Assembly: GCA_046297935.1 (NCBI GenBank)
Contig: JBKBHA010000011.1
Span: forward strand, 62,001-126,000
Source: CAYMZZ01 sp046297935
Lineage (GTDB): Bacteria > Bacteroidota > Bacteroidia > Chitinophagales > Chitinophagaceae
Length of the DNA: 64,000 bases
Direction of reading: 5' to 3'
Each line of letters opens with the position of its first letter. Positions within the stretch are counted from its first letter, which is position 1. This document shows positions 33,457 to 43,169 of the stretch, piece after piece. The notes beneath the pieces were generated by a model. That model had not been told where the DNA came from. It saw nothing but the letters and a program-made list of their open reading frames with translations, and did no database searches. The translations under genes and the position numbers were made by a program.

Positions 33457-34179
33457 ATGTGGTCTGTTTGTAAAAAAGAACTCCGACAATTCTTCAGCAG
33501 CCTTACGGGCTATATTGCTATCCTCGTATTTCTGTTAGTGAACGGATTAATGCTATTCGTATTTAAGGATAATATATTCGATTACGGCTATGCAACGCTC
33601 GATCGCTTTTTTGAGTTAGCTCCATGGGTATTGTTGTTATTGATTCCTGCTATTACCATGCGCAGTTTTGCCGACGAATTCAGAACCGGCACATTTGAAA
33701 TTTTGCAGACCAGGCCCCTCAGCAGCTGGCAAATTACATTCGGCAAATATGCCGGCAGCCTGTTGGTAGTATTGATTGCTTTATTGCCTACATTGATTTA
33801 TTACGTGTCGGTACAGGCGCTTGCCGCCGATGGATCGGGCATGGATACCGGAGCAACCATGGCCGCCTACCTCGGATTGTTTTTTTTGGCCGCAGTATTT
33901 ACCGCTATTGGCGTGTGTGCAAGTAGTTTTACCAGCAATGCAGTTGTTGCTTTTATTGTGGCGCTGGCTGCCTGTGCTTTGTTTTATTATGGTTTCAGCG
34001 CTATAGCAGGCCTGGCTGGTGCTGCGGCAGGACTCGACTATTATATTGAAATGCTTGGAATAGATTTTCATTATCGCAGCATCAGTCGGGGTGTGCTCGA
34101 CAGTAGGGATCTGGTGTACTTCCTTAGCGTGTTGGCATTCTTCTTATTTCTAACCCATCAAAATTTGCAAAAGCGCTGA
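33457..34179 (+). CDS. gldF: Gliding motility ABC transporter permease GldF
   Basis: 240-residue membrane protein of the ABC-2 permease type with six hydrophobic segments. The pattern ITMRSFADEFRTGTFEILQTRPLSSWQI is the GldF/ABC-2 hallmark. With GldG (next gene, 1 bp apart) and the ATPase GldA (not in this window) it forms a transporter linked to Bacteroidota gliding in some species. Whether this organism glides cannot be told from two genes. Confidence 0.92.
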   Translation: MWSVCKKELRQFFSSLTGYIAILVFLLVNGLMLFVFKDNIFDYGYATLDRFFELAPWVLLLLIPAITMRSFADEFRTGTFEILQTRPLSSWQITFGKYAGSLLVVLIALLPTLIYYVSVQALAADGSGMDTGATMAAYLGLFFLAAVFTAIGVCASSFTSNAVVAFIVALAACALFYYGFSAIAGLAGAAAGLDYYIEMLGIDFHYRSISRGVLDSRDLVYFLSVLAFFLFLTHQNLQKR

Positions 34180-34180
34180 C

Positions 34181-35902
34181 ATGGCCGCTCTGAGAAAAAT
34201 ATTCAATTCCCGATTTGGCTGGTTGGCGATGTTGCTGTTGCTGCTCCTGATCAATTTTCTTGCCTCCAATTTTCATGGGAGGCTGGATATGACCAGCGAA
34301 AAAAAATATACGCTGAGCGCGCCAACTCAGTCCTTATTGCGCAACCTGGATCAGGAAGTGCGGATTGAAGTCTTGCTCAAAGGTGACTATCCGGCGGGCT
34401 TCCGAAAGCTGGTCAACAGTATCGAAGAATTTTTAGATGATTGCCGCGACCTCTCGCGGGGAAAGCTTCGGGTTACTTATGCTGATCCTCTGGCAGGGCT
34501 CGACGACAGCACTGCTGCTTACACTATTGATTCGATTGGGTATTTCTATAAAATTCCTGCATTCACGCTGCAGGCGCCTGCTAAAGTGGGCGATGAGATG
34601 AAGCAAAAGCTGGTACTTCCTGGCGCCATCGTTCATTACGGCGACACCAGTATGGGCGTAAACCTGTTAAAAGGTGTACGTGCTTATGGCACAGAAGCTG
34701 AACAGATGGCTGCCTTGTACAACGATGTGGAGGCCACGCTTGAATACCGGTTTGCCAGCGTTTTACAAAAGTTGATGCAGCGCGAGCGGCCGCTGGTCGG
34801 GTATGCTTTAGGCAATGGGGAAAGCTGGGGCTATAATGTGAACGATGCGGTCACCACACTCATCAGTGAATATCAGTTTGACACGGTTAACTTAAAAACT
34901 GATCCTTTCATTCCTCCGCAGATGAAAGTGCTGGTCGTGTTGAAGCCCACACAGCGGTTTTCGGAAATAGAAAAATTGAAGATTGATCAGTATCTGATGA
35001 ACGGTGGCAAGCTGTTTTTCATGATCGATAATATGTACGCCGAATTCGACAGCTTATATAAATCGGGAGGATTCACTGCTTTTGACCGTGGCCTCGAGTT
35101 GGAAGATTTGCTGTTCCGCTATGGCGCGCGTATCAATCAGAATTTGTTGCAGGATATGCAGTCCGATAAATTGCCACAAATGTCGGGCGACCAGCAGTCG
35201 GGTATGCAGCAGCGGATGGTGGATTGGCCTTTCTTTCCTGTATTGAACGGCACTTCTCATCCCATCAGTAAAAACCTCGATGGCGTTCGGACCATGTTTC
35301 CTAATACGGTGGATACCATTCAGACCCCCGGAATCAAAAAGACTTTTCTCCTGCAATCTTCTGCCAATGCCCGTGTGCTTCAGGCACCCGCCATTATCGA
35401 CTTTGAATTTATGAATATCGCGCCAAGTGTAAATCAGTTCACTGTGCGGGATACGGCAGTGGCTGTGTTGCTCGAAGGGAAATTTACTTCAGCCTTTCGC
35501 AACAGAGTGTCTACAGCTCAACGCGCCTGGCTCGACTCGGTGGGTATGCCTTACCGCGATGTGGCCAGGGAAGCAACGGGGATCATTGTAGTGGCCGATG
35601 GCGACATTGCCATGAACCAGTTTAGCCAGATGGATGGCCCCTTGACCATGGGTCAGAATCTATTTACCCGCTACACATTTGCCAACAAAGAATTTTTTGA
35701 AAACTCGCTCGAATATCTGATGAATCCTGATGGAGTGCTCGCGACCCGTGCAAAAAGTTATACGCTCCGATTACTGGATCCGGTGCGGGTAATGCAGCAG
35801 AAGCGCAACTGGCAGCTGATCAATATTGTTGTGCCGGTATTGCTGGTTATCCTGAGCGGGATGATATTTCAGTACCTCCGCAAGCGGCTATACGCCCGCT
35901 AA
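34181..35902 (+). CDS. gldG: Gliding motility-associated protein GldG
   Basis: 573 residues: an N-terminal membrane helix (about 12-31), a large periplasmic ABC_transp_aux domain (MTSEKKYTLSAPTQSLLRNL, VLVVLKPTQRFSEIEKLKIDQYLMNGG) and a C-terminal helix (about 545-565). The ATG follows the gldF stop with one intervening base, so the two are cotranscribed. It acts as the substrate-binding or auxiliary partner of the GldAF transporter. Confidence 0.92.
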   Translation: MAALRKIFNSRFGWLAMLLLLLLINFLASNFHGRLDMTSEKKYTLSAPTQSLLRNLDQEVRIEVLLKGDYPAGFRKLVNSIEEFLDDCRDLSRGKLRVTYADPLAGLDDSTAAYTIDSIGYFYKIPAFTLQAPAKVGDEMKQKLVLPGAIVHYGDTSMGVNLLKGVRAYGTEAEQMAALYNDVEATLEYRFASVLQKLMQRERPLVGYALGNGESWGYNVNDAVTTLISEYQFDTVNLKTDPFIPPQMKVLVVLKPTQRFSEIEKLKIDQYLMNGGKLFFMIDNMYAEFDSLYKSGGFTAFDRGLELEDLLFRYGARINQNLLQDMQSDKLPQMSGDQQSGMQQRMVDWPFFPVLNGTSHPISKNLDGVRTMFPNTVDTIQTPGIKKTFLLQSSANARVLQAPAIIDFEFMNIAPSVNQFTVRDTAVAVLLEGKFTSAFRNRVSTAQRAWLDSVGMPYRDVAREATGIIVVADGDIAMNQFSQMDGPLTMGQNLFTRYTFANKEFFENSLEYLMNPDGVLATRAKSYTLRLLDPVRVMQQKRNWQLINIVVPVLLVILSGMIFQYLRKRLYAR

Positions 35903-35922
35903 TCAGGCGACGCTAAGTTCCC

Positions 35923-35930
35923 TATCTTTG
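35923..35930 (+). promoter_or_regulatory. Bacteroidota -7 element of the TerC-family gene (TATCTTTG)
   Basis: TATCTTTG lies 17 bp upstream of the ATG at 35947. Confidence 0.6.
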
Positions 35931-35946
35931 CTTTTTATCGAAAGGC

Positions 35947-36918
35947 ATGACACCTGATCAGCTTACTTATCTCGTTTTTGGCATCGTACTCGTTTTGGCC
36001 CTGGTTTTTGATCTCGGACTGCTGAGCAAGAAAAATCAGAAAGTCACCATCCGGCAGGCGCTTTACCAGACTTTTTTCTGGGTTGGCCTTGCACTGGCAT
36101 TTTTCGTCTTCATGTGGTTTGAAGAAGGGCAAACTCCGGCACTCGAATACCTAAGCGCCTACCTCATGGAGTGGAGCCTGAGTATCGACAACATCTTTGT
36201 ATTCATTCTCATATTTGCCAGCTTTGGCGTTAAGGAAAAACACTATGGGCGGGTACTGCTCATCGGCATCCTAATGGCGATCATCTTCCGGGTGATTTTC
36301 ATAACGGTTGGTGTAGCCCTGGTCGAAAAGTTTCACTGGGTGTTGTATGTGTTCGGCGTGTTTTTGGTGTACACTGGTTACAAAATGTTTACTGCCAATG
36401 ATGATGAGGAGTTTGATCCGCACGACAGCAAAATTTACAGATTTATGAAAAGGCTGTTGCCGCTTACTCCACATGATGGCGATGGAAAATTTGTAGTGCG
36501 CGAAAACGGCAGGCGACGTTATACATCGCTTTTTGTTGTAATCATCATGCTGGCTGCTATCGACCTGGTTTTTGCGCTCGATTCCATCCCTGCCGTAATG
36601 GGTATTTCCCGCGACAAGCTGGTTATTTACACCTCCAATATTTTTGCCGTACTTGGTTTGCGCTCCCTGTTCTTTTTGTTACGTGGCGCCGTTAGTCGTT
36701 TCGACTATCTGCAACAGGGTATAGCCATCGTTCTGGTCTTTATAGGGGTTAAAATGCTGGCAGAACACTGGGTTAATCTGTATGTCGACAAAACGGTACA
36801 GGTATTTATTTCTCTGGGTGTAATTATGCTTTGTATTTCAGGTTCTATTTTCTATTCGATTTTTATCAACAAGAAAGGAGTGCCCGAAGACGTAGATGAG
36901 CCCAGCATAAATGAGTAG
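35947..36918 (+). CDS. TerC/Alx-family integral membrane protein
   Basis: 323 residues, about eight or nine membrane helices. The family signatures EWSLSIDNIFVFILIF and DLVFALDSIPAVMGI carry acidic residues within the membrane. TerC/Alx proteins export manganese or other divalent metals and are linked to tellurite resistance and pH response. The annotated function in most genomes is only inferred. It stands alone between gldG and murF-alr. Confidence 0.93.
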   Translation: MTPDQLTYLVFGIVLVLALVFDLGLLSKKNQKVTIRQALYQTFFWVGLALAFFVFMWFEEGQTPALEYLSAYLMEWSLSIDNIFVFILIFASFGVKEKHYGRVLLIGILMAIIFRVIFITVGVALVEKFHWVLYVFGVFLVYTGYKMFTANDDEEFDPHDSKIYRFMKRLLPLTPHDGDGKFVVRENGRRRYTSLFVVIIMLAAIDLVFALDSIPAVMGISRDKLVIYTSNIFAVLGLRSLFFLLRGAVSRFDYLQQGIAIVLVFIGVKMLAEHWVNLYVDKTVQVFISLGVIMLCISGSIFYSIFINKKGVPEDVDEPSINE

Positions 36919-36963
36919 AGCTGTCGAGATTTCCTGCTGGCTAAGCGAAACAATTCTCAATTG

Positions 36964-39432
36964 ATGCCATACACGCTCGATCAGATAGCAAATATATTAG
37001 GTGTAAAGGGCCTTTATCCTTCGCGTACTATCAGCGAGCTGCTCCTCGATAGCCGTCGCCTGTCTACTGCCGGCGAGTCCCTTTTCTTTGCATTAACTGG
37101 CGAACGCCGCGACGGTCATCAGTTTATTCCTGAGCTATATGCCCAGGGTATCAGAAGCTTTGTGGTGAGCAGTCTTCCATCGGCGGCAAGTTTTCCTGAT
37201 GCGTCTTTTTTGCTGGTGAATGATACAAGGGTAGCCCTGCAGCAACTCGCGGCCTGGCATCGGGCGCAGTTTTCAATGCCTGTAATAGGTATTACCGGAA
37301 GTAATGGAAAAACAGTGGTGAAAGAATGGTTGTACCAGTGTTTGTATAGCGATCAACGGGTGGTACGCAGCCCACGCAGCTATAACTCGCAAATAGGCGT
37401 GCCGCTTAGTGTTTGGCAAATGAATGGCAGCCATGAACTGGCCATTTTTGAAGCAGGTATTTCCCGGCCGAGGGAAATGGAGAAGCTGGAACACATCATT
37501 CGTCCGCAACTAGGTGTGTTCACCAATCTGGGCGACGCCCACAGTGATGGTTTTAACAGCATCGAGCATAAGCGCGAAGAGAAATTAAAACTCTTTTCAA
37601 ATTGCGAGGTACTGATTGGAAGGGAGGCCGACATCGGTTTCCTACGAAGTAAAAAAAAGGAAGAATTCAAGCCCACGCTGGTCACCTGGGCCTGGGACGG
37701 TCCTGCTGACTGGACCATTAAAAAACTGAGCCGCCAGCGGCAGCATACAGATATTGTACTTTGTGCAGGAGCGGTGGAGTACGCTATTCGAATCCCTTTT
37801 AGCGATGATGCATCGATTGAAAATGCCATTACGTGTTTTATTGTATTGATGCAGCTGGGCATATCACCCGAGTTGATCGCTCGCCGTATGTTGGTTCTGG
37901 AGCCGGTCGATATGCGGCTGCAGCTGTTACATGGCATCAATCATTGCACGGTCATCAACGATAGTTACAGCGCCGATCTGCACTCACTGTCGGTTGCTCT
38001 TGATTTTATGCAACAGCAGGCGGGTGCCGGCAAAAAGACGCTGATCCTTTCCGATTTGTTGCAGAATCAGCGGGAACTGGACCAGCTCTATCCTTCCGTG
38101 TTATCGCTAGTTAGTAAGCATCAGGTTGATCGCCTGATGCTGATAGGGGAGCAATGGGAAAAGTATTTTCTACATGCTGTTGCAGACAATAAAATCGAAA
38201 AATGCCTTTTTGCCAACACCAGCGAATTTCTTCAGCAGTACCGTAGCCATTGGTTTCGCGATGAAACCATACTTGTAAAGGGTGCAAGGGTATTCGGTTT
38301 TGAGCAGATAGTTTCGCATCTCGAACGAAAAGCCCACCAGACTGTACTGGAAATTAATCTGAATGCCATTGCACAGAACGTAAAAGTATATCAGCAGTTG
38401 TTGCAGCCGGCTACCAAAATGATGGCGATGGTAAAGGCATTTGCCTACGGCAGTGGCGCTGAAATAGCCGGCATTCTGCAGTATCATAAGGTAGATTATC
38501 TTGGCGTGGCATATACCGATGAGGGAGTGGAACTTCGAAAGGCAGGAATCCATTTGCCCATAATGGTAATGAATCCCGAACCCAGTGCGTTTGACCTGAT
38601 TGTGGAACATCAATTGCAGCCGGTAATATTTTCAATGGCGATGCTGGATGCCTGGGAGAAGTTTTTGGAAAAAGCTGGCATTGTCGCCTATCCTGTTCAC
38701 CTGGAGTTGGAGACCGGCATGCACCGGTTAGGTTTTTCAGCAGATATGGTGCCGGAGCTGGTTCGCCGCGTAGCTGAGTCGGACTGTATCAGGATACAAT
38801 CTGTTTTTACGCACCTTGCTGCCAGCGAAGATCCGGCAGAAGACAACTATACACTTCAACAGTTTCAGAAATATGAAAGCGCCGTTTTGCTTTTGCAGCA
38901 AAACATCTCTTACACATTTTTAAGACATTTATCTAATACAGCTGCCATTTCACGCCTGCCTCAATTGCAGCTTGATATGGTACGTCTGGGAATTGGTATG
39001 TACGGAGTAGACAGCGCTGTGCAGATACAGCAGCGGTTGTTGCCTGCCGCAACCCTTCGCACTACAATTGCTCAACTAAAGGAGCTGCACGATGGCGATA
39101 CGGTCGGTTATAATCGCCGAGGGAAAATTGAAGGAACAAAACTGATTGCTACGGTACGCATTGGTTATGCCGATGGTTTTCCAAGGAATCTGGGAAATGG
39201 CAGGGGCGAGGTCCTGATCAGGGGTCAGCGCGCTCCGGTGATCGGATCGGTTTGTATGGATATGACGATGGTAGATGTAAGTGAAATACGTAATGTTCGA
39301 GAAGGCGATGATGTTATCATTTTTGGTCCGGGTATGCCGATTCAGGAGATGGCCAAAAGGGCGGATACCATTCCATATGAAATAATGACCGGCATATCGC
39401 AGCGGGTAAACCGTGTTTATTTTGAAGAGTAG
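36964..39432 (+). CDS. Fused UDP-MurNAc-tripeptide:D-Ala-D-Ala ligase and alanine racemase
   Basis: 822 residues. The N-terminal half (about 1-450) is MurF, with P-loop GITGSNGKT near residue 105, adding D-Ala-D-Ala to the peptidoglycan precursor. The C-terminal half (about 455-822) is the PLP enzyme alanine racemase, with the lysine in MVKAFAYGSG and the catalytic tyrosine in RIGYADGFPRN. Coupling the two steps in one chain is a known Bacteroidota arrangement. ATG 36964 is preferred to the adjacent TTG 36961. Confidence 0.95.
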   Translation: MPYTLDQIANILGVKGLYPSRTISELLLDSRRLSTAGESLFFALTGERRDGHQFIPELYAQGIRSFVVSSLPSAASFPDASFLLVNDTRVALQQLAAWHRAQFSMPVIGITGSNGKTVVKEWLYQCLYSDQRVVRSPRSYNSQIGVPLSVWQMNGSHELAIFEAGISRPREMEKLEHIIRPQLGVFTNLGDAHSDGFNSIEHKREEKLKLFSNCEVLIGREADIGFLRSKKKEEFKPTLVTWAWDGPADWTIKKLSRQRQHTDIVLCAGAVEYAIRIPFSDDASIENAITCFIVLMQLGISPELIARRMLVLEPVDMRLQLLHGINHCTVINDSYSADLHSLSVALDFMQQQAGAGKKTLILSDLLQNQRELDQLYPSVLSLVSKHQVDRLMLIGEQWEKYFLHAVADNKIEKCLFANTSEFLQQYRSHWFRDETILVKGARVFGFEQIVSHLERKAHQTVLEINLNAIAQNVKVYQQLLQPATKMMAMVKAFAYGSGAEIAGILQYHKVDYLGVAYTDEGVELRKAGIHLPIMVMNPEPSAFDLIVEHQLQPVIFSMAMLDAWEKFLEKAGIVAYPVHLELETGMHRLGFSADMVPELVRRVAESDCIRIQSVFTHLAASEDPAEDNYTLQQFQKYESAVLLLQQNISYTFLRHLSNTAAISRLPQLQLDMVRLGIGMYGVDSAVQIQQRLLPAATLRTTIAQLKELHDGDTVGYNRRGKIEGTKLIATVRIGYADGFPRNLGNGRGEVLIRGQRAPVIGSVCMDMTMVDVSEIRNVREGDDVIIFGPGMPIQEMAKRADTIPYEIMTGISQRVNRVYFEE

Positions 39433-39514
39433 CAGACATTTTCTATTGGTTGTCAGCGAAATGTTAAGGCTCTCCGCCGCCCCCCTGCAACTCTGTTTAA
39501 ACAGTTTTTACACC

Positions 39515-39522
39515 TATATTTG
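39515..39522 (+). promoter_or_regulatory. Bacteroidota -7 element of lspA (TATATTTG)
   Basis: TATATTTG fits TAnnTTTG, 18 bp before the GTG start of lspA. Confidence 0.6.
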
Positions 39523-39539
39523 TAGCAAAACCGCTTTTA

Positions 39540-40211
39540 GTGAAACTTCGTAATGCCGTTTTGATCATTGTGCTGATCATTTTGCTAGACCAGGCCATTA
39601 AAATTTGGATCAAAACCAGCTATGGCTTCGGGCAAATCACTGAAGTGGCAGGGCAATCATGGTTCCGCCTTTATTTTATTGAAAATGAGGGCATGGCCTG
39701 GGGTTGGAAATTTGGCGGTGAATGGGGTAAAATGATTCTTACGCTGTTTCGATTGGCCGCGGTAATTTTTGGTACCTGGTACCTGGGCAGAATCGTAAAG
39801 CAACAATACAGTAAGGGATTTATTGTTTGTGCGGCCCTTATCTATGCAGGCGCGCTGGGCAACCTGATTGATAGTATGTTTTACGGAATGATCTTTTCTA
39901 AAAGTGACTGGGGGGTGGTGGCTTCAGCATTTCCGGCGGAAGGAGGGTACGCGGGTTTTCTGCATGGCAAAGTGGTAGACATGCTTTATTTCCCGATCAT
40001 TAAAACCAACCTGCCTGAATGGATGCCGATGGTAGGTGGATCGGAGTTCGAATTTTTTAGTCCCATCTTCAATATTGCCGATGCCTCCATTTCAGTCGGT
40101 GTAATTACCTTGTTTATCTTTCAAAAAAGATTTTTCAGAAAAGAAGGACCGAAGTCGGCTGCTGCCGGCGAAACCAATGCACAGGTGAGTGATAAGGTGC
40201 AGGTAGGTTGA
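39540..40211 (+). CDS. lspA: Lipoprotein signal peptidase
   Basis: 223-residue inner-membrane aspartyl peptidase that removes signal peptides of lipoproteins. Catalytic aspartates are D111 (GALGNLIDSMFYG) and D181 (FNIADASISVG). Four membrane helices are visible. The start is GTG at 39540. The protein is longer than E. coli LspA (164) because of loop insertions, usual in Bacteroidota. In relatives it often follows ileS-dksA; here it lies after murF-alr. Confidence 0.95.
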   Translation: MKLRNAVLIIVLIILLDQAIKIWIKTSYGFGQITEVAGQSWFRLYFIENEGMAWGWKFGGEWGKMILTLFRLAAVIFGTWYLGRIVKQQYSKGFIVCAALIYAGALGNLIDSMFYGMIFSKSDWGVVASAFPAEGGYAGFLHGKVVDMLYFPIIKTNLPEWMPMVGGSEFEFFSPIFNIADASISVGVITLFIFQKRFFRKEGPKSAAAGETNAQVSDKVQVG

Positions 40212-40254
40212 CCTTCCTTATCGAATAATGATTTGCCTGGCTATTCCACGTCCG

Positions 40255-42576
40255 TTATAGCTTCAGTAATTTTTTATAGTGGCGTTCACCATTGAATTCG
40301 GCAACCAGAATGTATTGTCCTGCGGGCAATTGAACAGGCAACGCACGAATGAGTTGGTGATGTCCCACATTCAGGTCCACGCTCTGTTGGATACGAATGT
40401 TTCCCGACATATCAACCAGCTTCCAGTATACCCGGCCTGCCTGGTTCAGACTTAAATCAAACTGGAGCTGCGATCCAAATGGGTTTACCGCATTTCGGAG
40501 TTCGAATGGTCCGCGTATTTCATCAAGACGCAAAACATTCGAATAGGTAGAGCGACTGCCCGGGTGTATCAGCTTTAGTCGGTAGAAACTTAATGCACTC
40601 GAGCTTGGGTCGGTGTAGGAATAATGTTTGATGGCTCCTGTGCCTGCATCGGCTTCCAGTATGGCGACGCGTTCGAAATTAATTCGATCAGAACTTCGTT
40701 CAATTTCATAGGCCGTGCCAGACTTCTCGTCGCTTACACTCCAGTTAAGCAGGGCGCTGTTCCCATTTCGTCGACCCGCAAAATGGAGTAAATGCGTGGA
40801 TAGTGGAGGTTGGCAGTCAAGCACGTTTACTGTTACAATATTGGTATTGTCGGTATAAAGGCAACTGTTCAAATTCAAATTACCTGCGCTAGTTGCGGTG
40901 ATCAGCCGGTATAGATCGCCAGAATCGGCCAGGGTGGTAGCGGCGGGTGGAACGGTATACACCGACACATATTCATAGGCCGTGCCGTTCCATGTTGGCG
41001 GTATTGGACCTAAAACACCGGTTACATCGGCCCAGCTGCTGCCATTGTCAGTGCTGCGTTGCCATTTGTAATAGGTGTAGTTGTCGAAATAAGACCGAAC
41101 GGTGTCTTCCAAACGAAGCGTACCGCCACTACATACGTTTGGCGTTACCGAAGGTGCGTAACTCATATTTGGCAAACAGGTAGAAACGGCAATATCATCA
41201 ATGGCCCAGTCGTTGCCACCACCGCCAGGTGCGTTGTTGCGAATAGTCACATTAGCGGTGGTTTGTCCGGGCCTGCTTCGGAAAATGAATCCCTTTTTTA
41301 CCCATTCACCGCTAAAGGCAATTTCGCCCGTTGTGTACAAGTCAATTCCATCTACCTGAAAAGTAAGGTTAGGTTTTACGCCTGAAGAGTCATTGCCCGG
41401 TGAAGGTGTATAACCTGTTTGGCTGGCACCGCGACCCGTTGAATCGCAGCCACAACGGCGGCAGATATTTCTGAACCAGGCCGAGAATTCATAGTAAGTG
41501 TCTTCGCAAAGTCCACCAATGTCCTGCGAAAAGGCGCGGTTGGTTTCGTAGCTGGCATTGATGATGACGGCATAGCCATTGTTGGTGGCGGGATTACCCT
41601 GAATGGGATCGGCAGCGCCTGTATGGTCGCCGATGATTTCCCAGACCGTGAAGACTCTTGCACTATTGGGGTAGCTGATATTGTTGTCGGTGCTACCATC
41701 GGCGCTGGTCCGGTTGGCCAGGCCGTAATAGTTGTCGTTTGGAGCATTGGCTCCAAAATTTACAAAAGTATAAGGACCCGGTACAAAGCTGGTGCCACCT
41801 GCCCGGTTCTGTGTAGCACCCGAACCGAAGGTGCCACCGCTTTCTCCAAGAATGGCGTTGCCGCCAATGGCGTTGGAGCAGAGTCCAAGGTCGGGAGCAA
41901 TGCGAATAAAATATTGCGGGAAACCTGATATCTGATCGGTTGTACTGCTTCCTACACGGTACCTGAAATTACCGGCACTCATGCGGATAACACTGTCGAT
42001 GGCTACTGCAGTTGGCGTGTTTTTGATTTGAACACGATAACTATAAACGCGGATACAGGTATTTCCAAAAAAGGAGGGCGGAAAATAATTGCCACCCCAA
42101 AGCTGGCCTCCATTAGTGATGGCTGTACCCTGCGTCAGTACGTTGGCTCCACCGGCATTTCGTCCAATGTTGAATCGAAGTCGGCCGGTAGCAAGATCTA
42201 TATGGGCTGAGTCGGAGTCGGCAGAACTTGGGCCGTCCTGGTATTGGTATTGTACGCGACCTTCATTCGATAGCATTCGGAGCGTACCCGGTATATAGTC
42301 AAATTTGGCGAGGTTGATAGTGTCGTTGTAGCGAACATAGTTGAGACGGTTGGTACTGTTGCCTCCGGTAACCGCAATAGTGGCGCGCACTTCAATAATA
42401 TCGCCTGGCAAAAAAGTGCCTCCATTGGGGCGGGTGATATTTACATAACTCTTACCGGTTCGGACGGTCTGAGCATTGCTGTCTGCTGTGAAGCCGATCA
42501 GCAGGAGTAAAAAAGTAATCAGGTGGTAAAACTTTCTTAATCCTGCCAGGCAGAAAACGGGTAGCGTTTTGTTCAT
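40255..42576 (-). CDS. Large T9SS-type secreted protein
   Basis: 773 residues. A signal peptide (to about 36, ADSNAQ) is followed by a long region of beta-sandwich-like sequence with Cys-pairs (ICRRCGCDSTG near 370) and a carbohydrate- or adhesion-domain-like segment (WAIDDIAVSTC near 460). The C-terminal ~85 residues (FELRNAVNPFGSQLQFDLSLNQAGRVYWKLVDMSGNI...GQYILVAEFNGERHYKKLLKL) read as a type IX secretion sorting domain. It is probably displayed on the cell surface, with no enzyme signature. It is convergent with lspA. Confidence 0.85.
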   Translation of the reverse strand: MNKTLPVFCLAGLRKFYHLITFLLLLIGFTADSNAQTVRTGKSYVNITRPNGGTFLPGDIIEVRATIAVTGGNSTNRLNYVRYNDTINLAKFDYIPGTLRMLSNEGRVQYQYQDGPSSADSDSAHIDLATGRLRFNIGRNAGGANVLTQGTAITNGGQLWGGNYFPPSFFGNTCIRVYSYRVQIKNTPTAVAIDSVIRMSAGNFRYRVGSSTTDQISGFPQYFIRIAPDLGLCSNAIGGNAILGESGGTFGSGATQNRAGGTSFVPGPYTFVNFGANAPNDNYYGLANRTSADGSTDNNISYPNSARVFTVWEIIGDHTGAADPIQGNPATNNGYAVIINASYETNRAFSQDIGGLCEDTYYEFSAWFRNICRRCGCDSTGRGASQTGYTPSPGNDSSGVKPNLTFQVDGIDLYTTGEIAFSGEWVKKGFIFRSRPGQTTANVTIRNNAPGGGGNDWAIDDIAVSTCLPNMSYAPSVTPNVCSGGTLRLEDTVRSYFDNYTYYKWQRSTDNGSSWADVTGVLGPIPPTWNGTAYEYVSVYTVPPAATTLADSGDLYRLITATSAGNLNLNSCLYTDNTNIVTVNVLDCQPPLSTHLLHFAGRRNGNSALLNWSVSDEKSGTAYEIERSSDRINFERVAILEADAGTGAIKHYSYTDPSSSALSFYRLKLIHPGSRSTYSNVLRLDEIRGPFELRNAVNPFGSQLQFDLSLNQAGRVYWKLVDMSGNIRIQQSVDLNVGHHQLIRALPVQLPAGQYILVAEFNGERHYKKLLKL

Positions 42577-42707
42577 GGGTATTGGATTAAGTAATTCGGT
42601 TCGATAAAAATAAACGTTAACCCTGATGGGAACAATAGTATAACACCTGATGAAGTTTACATGATTTATTGCCCTGTTTTGCGTAAATCCTGCGACCGGT
42701 AATAAAG

Positions 42708-42735
42708 GAAAAGGCCCACATCGGTGGGCCTTTTC
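42708..42735 (-). terminator. Symmetric terminator hairpin downstream of the 88-residue ORF
   Basis: A 12-bp perfect stem, GAAAAGGCCCAC/GTGGGCCTTTTC, with a 4-nt loop. It can act on either strand. The only genes around it are minus-strand, so it most likely ends a minus-strand transcript starting between it and fumC. Confidence 0.8.
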
Positions 42736-42759
42736 GAATGTGATATGCTCAGGGTTTGA

Positions 42760-43026
42760 TTACTCGTATTGCGTAAGCCACTCACGCTCTTCCAGATGTA
42801 CTGGTGCAGGAGGTTGCAAACGTTTGGATACCGGCTCCGGCCGGTCGTAGTAAGGATTCTGCATGGGGTAAACGCGCAAGTGCGTTGCACTTTTGCGGCT
42901 GCCGGCCAGAACGGCCCTCAGGTAGGGCGATGCGTGTTGACTGGCGGCGGGGGTAGTCATTTGTTTTTCCACTGCTTTCAAGGGATAGGCGGAGAAAAAA
43001 AGTGGCGCTTTCGCGGTACTCTTCAT
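42760..43026 (-). CDS. Small hypothetical protein (88 aa), doubtful
   Basis: 88 residues, MKSTAKAPLFFSAYPLKAVE at the start, no signal peptide, membrane segment or known motif, rich in Pro/Ala/Arg. In its favour, a strong hairpin terminator lies 25 bp after its stop and is otherwise unexplained, and a 7-bp palindrome (TCAGATC-aac-GATCTGA, 43042-43058) lies just before its start. Against it, the composition is not distinctive and the frame is antisense to other short frames. If it is not coding, the ~590 bp between the T9SS protein gene and fumC hold no other gene, though a transcript is implied by the terminator. Confidence 0.4.
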   Translation of the reverse strand: MKSTAKAPLFFSAYPLKAVEKQMTTPAASQHASPYLRAVLAGSRKSATHLRVYPMQNPYYDRPEPVSKRLQPPAPVHLEEREWLTQYE

Positions 43027-43111
43027 ACGATTCGGATTTAATCAGATCAACGATCTGAATGCCAAAATAGTCTGCCAGCCTTCTTCACGCAAGTAAGCAG
43101 ATACAAAAGAA

Positions 43112-43136
43112 AAGGGGATACCGTAAATATCCCCTT
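43112..43136 (-). terminator. Terminator of fumC
   Basis: The stem AAGGGGATA/TATCCCCTT with a 7-nt loop is followed, on the minus strand, by TTCTTTT. Confidence 0.8.
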
Positions 43137-43169
43137 CAAAATTTCGTATAACTACGTGTTCGAGGCGTT

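Noticed and set aside
42666..42890. 74-residue minus-strand frame
   Set aside because: It overlaps the 88-residue frame and runs through the terminator hairpin at 42708-42735.
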